A stretch of DNA of 64,000 bases from an uncultured Bacilli bacterium. GTDB taxonomy: Bacteria; Bacillota_I; Bacilli_A; RF39; UBA660. Location: the NCBI GenBank assembly GCA_910576795.1, contig CAJTIX010000005.1:1-64000 (forward strand). The letters run 5' to 3'. Numbering within the stretch: the stretch's first letter is position 1; each line of letters starts with the position of its first letter. Below, one piece after another: positions 61,830 through 64,000 of the stretch. The notes beneath the pieces are model-generated. The model was not told where the DNA came from and made no database searches. It saw nothing but the letters and a program-made list of their open reading frames with translations. The translations under genes and the position numbers were made by a program.

Positions 61830-62276
61830 TTATTTTTGCGTTTTTTTATTGCGAGCAAGTAGTAATTCGCTATCTTCTAAACCTATTTTTTTTAAAAGTA
61901 TATTACATTCTTTTATAGACATACCAATACAATTAGTAATTAGGAAGTTATAAGCGCAGTCTCTTCTTTTAGAAAAGTTCATTGTATAACCACCAGCGCG
62001 TAGTAATTCAGTAAAAGAATTTATATCAATTTCAAAAAATATACAAAATGCTACTAAATTTTGTAATGATGGGTCTATTAGTCCTTTTTTCCATCTTCTA
62101 AATGTTTCACCACTTAAACCTAACTCGTCCTCAAATTCTGTAGGTTCTATTGCTTTTAATTCAACCAACTTATTAAATTTTTCTGCAAAACTTTGACTTA
62201 TTTCCCCCGAACAATAATAACTATCTTCAAATTGAAACGCTAATGCGTCTATTTTCTCTTCTAAATCACTTTCCAT
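61830..62276 (-). CDS. Putative HTH regulator of the element (148 aa)
   Basis: The 148-residue product has a helix-turn-helix of the XRE/Cro kind (FEDELGLSGETFRRWKKGLIDPSLQNLVAFC, about residues 45-75) in the middle, with helical parts on both sides. The recognition helix would be GETFRRWKKG. It is likely the repressor or activator of the element's genes, but this is inferred from the fold and from its place before the rep unit. Confidence 0.65.
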   Translation of the reverse strand: MESDLEEKIDALAFQFEDSYYCSGEISQSFAEKFNKLVELKAIEPTEFEDELGLSGETFRRWKKGLIDPSLQNLVAFCIFFEIDINSFTELLRAGGYTMNFSKRRDCAYNFLITNCIGMSIKECNILLKKIGLEDSELLLARNKKTQK

Positions 62277-62301
62277 ATTTTCGCTCCTTTTATTAGTTTA
62301 A

Positions 62302-62730
62302 TTATATTTTTTCCTCATTTATATACTCAAACAAATCGTTATAATGACACTTTGGTTGTCCGTCCCATAAATAAGCATTGATATTTATAGGCTCTTTATT
62401 TTTAAATGTAAGAGGGGACATAATTATATAAGGTGTATTATCTTTACTATTGACATCATATTCTATTGATTTTACTATCCCAATGTTATTGTCCTCTATA
62501 AAGACGCTACTTTCTTTAAATTGATTTTTAGATGGAATAACAAGTGCTTTATTTTCCTCGTTATGTGAATCAAGTATTTGTTTAACTTCCCTTAATATAA
62601 CTTGGTTATTTTCTTTTACATCGACAACTTGGAAAAATTGTATATAGTGTCCTTTTACGCCACAATGTCTATCAGTATAAAAAATATCGTCAATTTTGAT
62701 ACTATCTTGATTTTTTATTTCATTAACCAT
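62302..62730 (-). CDS. Hypothetical element protein (142 aa)
   Basis: I do not recognise this family. The 142-residue soluble protein has DDIFYTDRHCGVKGHYIQFFQVV near the start, a run of beta strands, and NAYLWDGQPKCHYNDLFEYI at the end. I chose the ATG at 62730, which has AAAGGAC upstream; the longer frame adds 19 residues without a good site. It lies between the HTH gene and a coiled-coil gene in the same direction. Confidence 0.6.
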   Translation of the reverse strand: MVNEIKNQDSIKIDDIFYTDRHCGVKGHYIQFFQVVDVKENNQVILREVKQILDSHNEENKALVIPSKNQFKESSVFIEDNNIGIVKSIEYDVNSKDNTPYIIMSPLTFKNKEPININAYLWDGQPKCHYNDLFEYINEEKI

Positions 62731-62826
62731 AAAGCCCGTCCTTTCATTACAATTATACCATTTATTACCAATATAATATAGACTCAAACAAAAAATAATT
62801 TTGGATCACAATTATTTGTACCAAAA

Positions 62827-63123
62827 TTATTTTGATGTATTATCAATGTTATTTTGCATTTCAATTATAAAATTAAATTCTTCTTCTATTTTCCTATATG
62901 CATCAAAAATTTTTTGCTCGTATTCTTCAATTTTTTTATTATGTTCTTCTAATTTCTTCTTTTGGAAGAAAAAAGGTTTACTATCTTCTAAAAAATTTAA
63001 TTCAGTTCTATAGAATTTTATTTGATTATCTAAAAATTCCATATAAAGTTGTGAGTCCTTTATTCCATATATCAAACATAAATCTATTACTTTATTAGCT
63101 AATTCTTTATTACTTATTGTCAT
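62827..63123 (-). CDS. Hypothetical coiled-coil protein (98 aa)
   Basis: The 98-residue product is mostly helical: NKELANKVIDLCLIYG at the start, then a charged coiled coil with KKLEEHNKKIEEYEQKIFDAYRKIEEE. No membrane segment or signal is seen. The site GGTGGTAAT precedes the start. Function unknown. Confidence 0.6.
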   Translation of the reverse strand: MTISNKELANKVIDLCLIYGIKDSQLYMEFLDNQIKFYRTELNFLEDSKPFFFQKKKLEEHNKKIEEYEQKIFDAYRKIEEEFNFIIEMQNNIDNTSK

Positions 63124-63208
63124 TTCATTACCACCATTTTATCCATTATAAAAGTAGTATCTAAAATCTTTTAAAAATTTATAAATACTACTTTTCATTT
63201 TAAATTAT

Positions 63209-64000
63209 TTAATTGTTATTTTCGTTTTCTTCAATAAAAGTAAGAGCATTTTTTTGTATTGTTATAACTGGGCGAATTCCACTTCTACCATTTTCAAAAG
63301 ATAACTGACCACCACAAAGGATATCTTGATTAAATCCTGGACTAATACGATATGCACTATATTCATCCCTAGCTGTATCAGTCCAATATCCTAATGCATC
63401 TTTTGTTGCATTATTCAAACAACCATATTTTTCACAATAATTAGATGTTCTATCATACAACCAATTATATTTATTTGATGAATTAGTATCTAAACACGTA
63501 TTATCTATATTACCAGCTATTTCTTTTATTTCAGAAACTTTAATTAATCTAGCATTTAAACTTTTTTCCCAATATGATGTGTCACTTTCTAATTGTTTTT
63601 GGGCTGTTATAGGACCTTTATCAGTTTTCAAATTAGGGTCGCCAAATTGATTATATGTAACATTCCCTCCTGCTTTTTCATAATCTTCTAGAGACAACCA
63701 ATAAACAAGATTTGTTGTATTGTGGTCTAATATCATTGTATAAGTGTCTTTATCTTCCTTATATGCATACCATTTCATACAACCACTTCTTGTTTCATCA
63801 TCACTTTTTACATCGCTTTCAGTACATTTTTTGTTTAAATTAGTAGGGTCTAAATATACTATCTTTTTAACACCCTTATAATTCGTTTCACTAGGTGGGT
63901 TAACTGCTATAGGTTTATTATCATCTTTCTTCTCATTATTTGTAGTTGACCCACACCCAGTTAGCATAAATGCTATTATCATAATTAAACTTAAATATTT
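63209..64000 (-). CDS. Lipoprotein with DUF6273-like module (start just outside window)
   Basis: The frame runs off the right edge; the visible start reads KYLSLIMIIAFMLTGC, a lipoprotein signal with its lipid-attached Cys, so only one or two residues are missing. After a linker, the domain has many Cys and Trp/Tyr, then ARLIKVSEI and SGIRPVITIQ near the end. The same module type ends the pilin-like protein at 20298 and the giant protein at 24901. Whether this gene belongs to the mobile element or to the host chromosome is unclear. Confidence 0.75.
   Translation of the reverse strand, partial: KYLSLIMIIAFMLTGCGSTTNNEKKDDNKPIAVNPPSETNYKGVKKIVYLDPTNLNKKCTESDVKSDDETRSGCMKWYAYKEDKDTYTMILDHNTTNLVYWLSLEDYEKAGGNVTYNQFGDPNLKTDKGPITAQKQLESDTSYWEKSLNARLIKVSEIKEIAGNIDNTCLDTNSSNKYNWLYDRTSNYCEKYGCLNNATKDALGYWTDTARDEYSAYRISPGFNQDILCGGQLSFENGRSGIRPVITIQKNALTFIEENENNN

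Noticed and set aside
62801..63098. Plus-strand frames over the 98-residue coiled-coil gene
   Set aside because: They are antisense to a gene with a good ribosome site and coiled-coil pattern, and show only low-complexity Phe/Ser/Leu runs.

Overview
The window is AT-rich bacterial DNA from a Gram-positive, spore-forming member of the Bacillota, probably an uncultured gut lineage within the broad Bacilli/Erysipelotrichia/Clostridia range. The sequence does not allow a species name. The evidence is Bacillota gene order (era-yqzL-recO; mraZ-rsmH-ftsL-PBP; ylqF; mrnC-rlmB-sigH), AGGAGG- or GGTGAT-type ribosome binding sites, a small acid-soluble spore protein (SspI), SigH, and a SpoVD/MraY/SpoVE-like cluster. 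No rRNA, tRNA or CRISPR array was seen.

Layout. 1-5.5 kb: the 3' part of era, yqzL, recO, a divergent-PAP2 gene, an unknown gene, murE and a first mraY. 5.5-8.9 kb: a KilA-N gene, a broken metallo-beta-lactamase-fold gene, a zincin-like gene, rnc and sspI. 8.9-15.2 kb: lemA with a DUF2207 gene, small unknown genes, a Met/Pro/Gly-rich coat-like gene, and an overlapping run of rnhB, DHH phosphoesterase, Nudix and MBL hydrolase. 15.3-21.5 kb: the division cluster mraZ-rsmH-ftsL-PBP, flanked by two type IV pilin-like genes. 21.5-34 kb: signal peptidase and three surface proteins, including one of 2631 residues made of Ig-like and FIVAR-like repeats. 34-42.3 kb: spoVD-like PBP, a second mraY and spoVE/ftsW, then convergent M3 peptidase and fhs, and an SDR gene.

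44-52.6 kb is an accessory island: ASCH, Asp-box protein, PHP phosphatase, two RhuM genes, a second KilA-N gene, a DUF6870-like gene plus a 15-residue remnant of it, a frameshifted HAD gene, pyroglutamyl peptidase, and a PP-loop/TudS-like pair. Two related 35-residue ORFs and a repeated junction sequence sit between its genes. Core genes resume at 52.65 kb (ylqF, mrnC, rlmB, sigH), followed by an AgrA/AgrC-like pair.

From about 57.2 kb to the right edge lies an integrated mobile element that cuts off the AgrC-like kinase gene. It has a Tn916-type integrase and excisionase, an FtsK/TcpA-like ATPase, and a replication protein of the HUH-endonuclease plus superfamily 3 helicase type found in CRESS-DNA viruses (circoviruses, geminiviruses). 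Upstream of rep there is a perfect 10-bp stem whose loop carries TAGTATTAC, the circovirus-type origin nonanucleotide, and three tandem 7-bp repeats start at the foot of the stem. This is the most interesting part of the window: a viral-type rolling-circle replicon, with what looks like an intact origin, carried on a Tn916-type integration module. Its right end lies outside the window.
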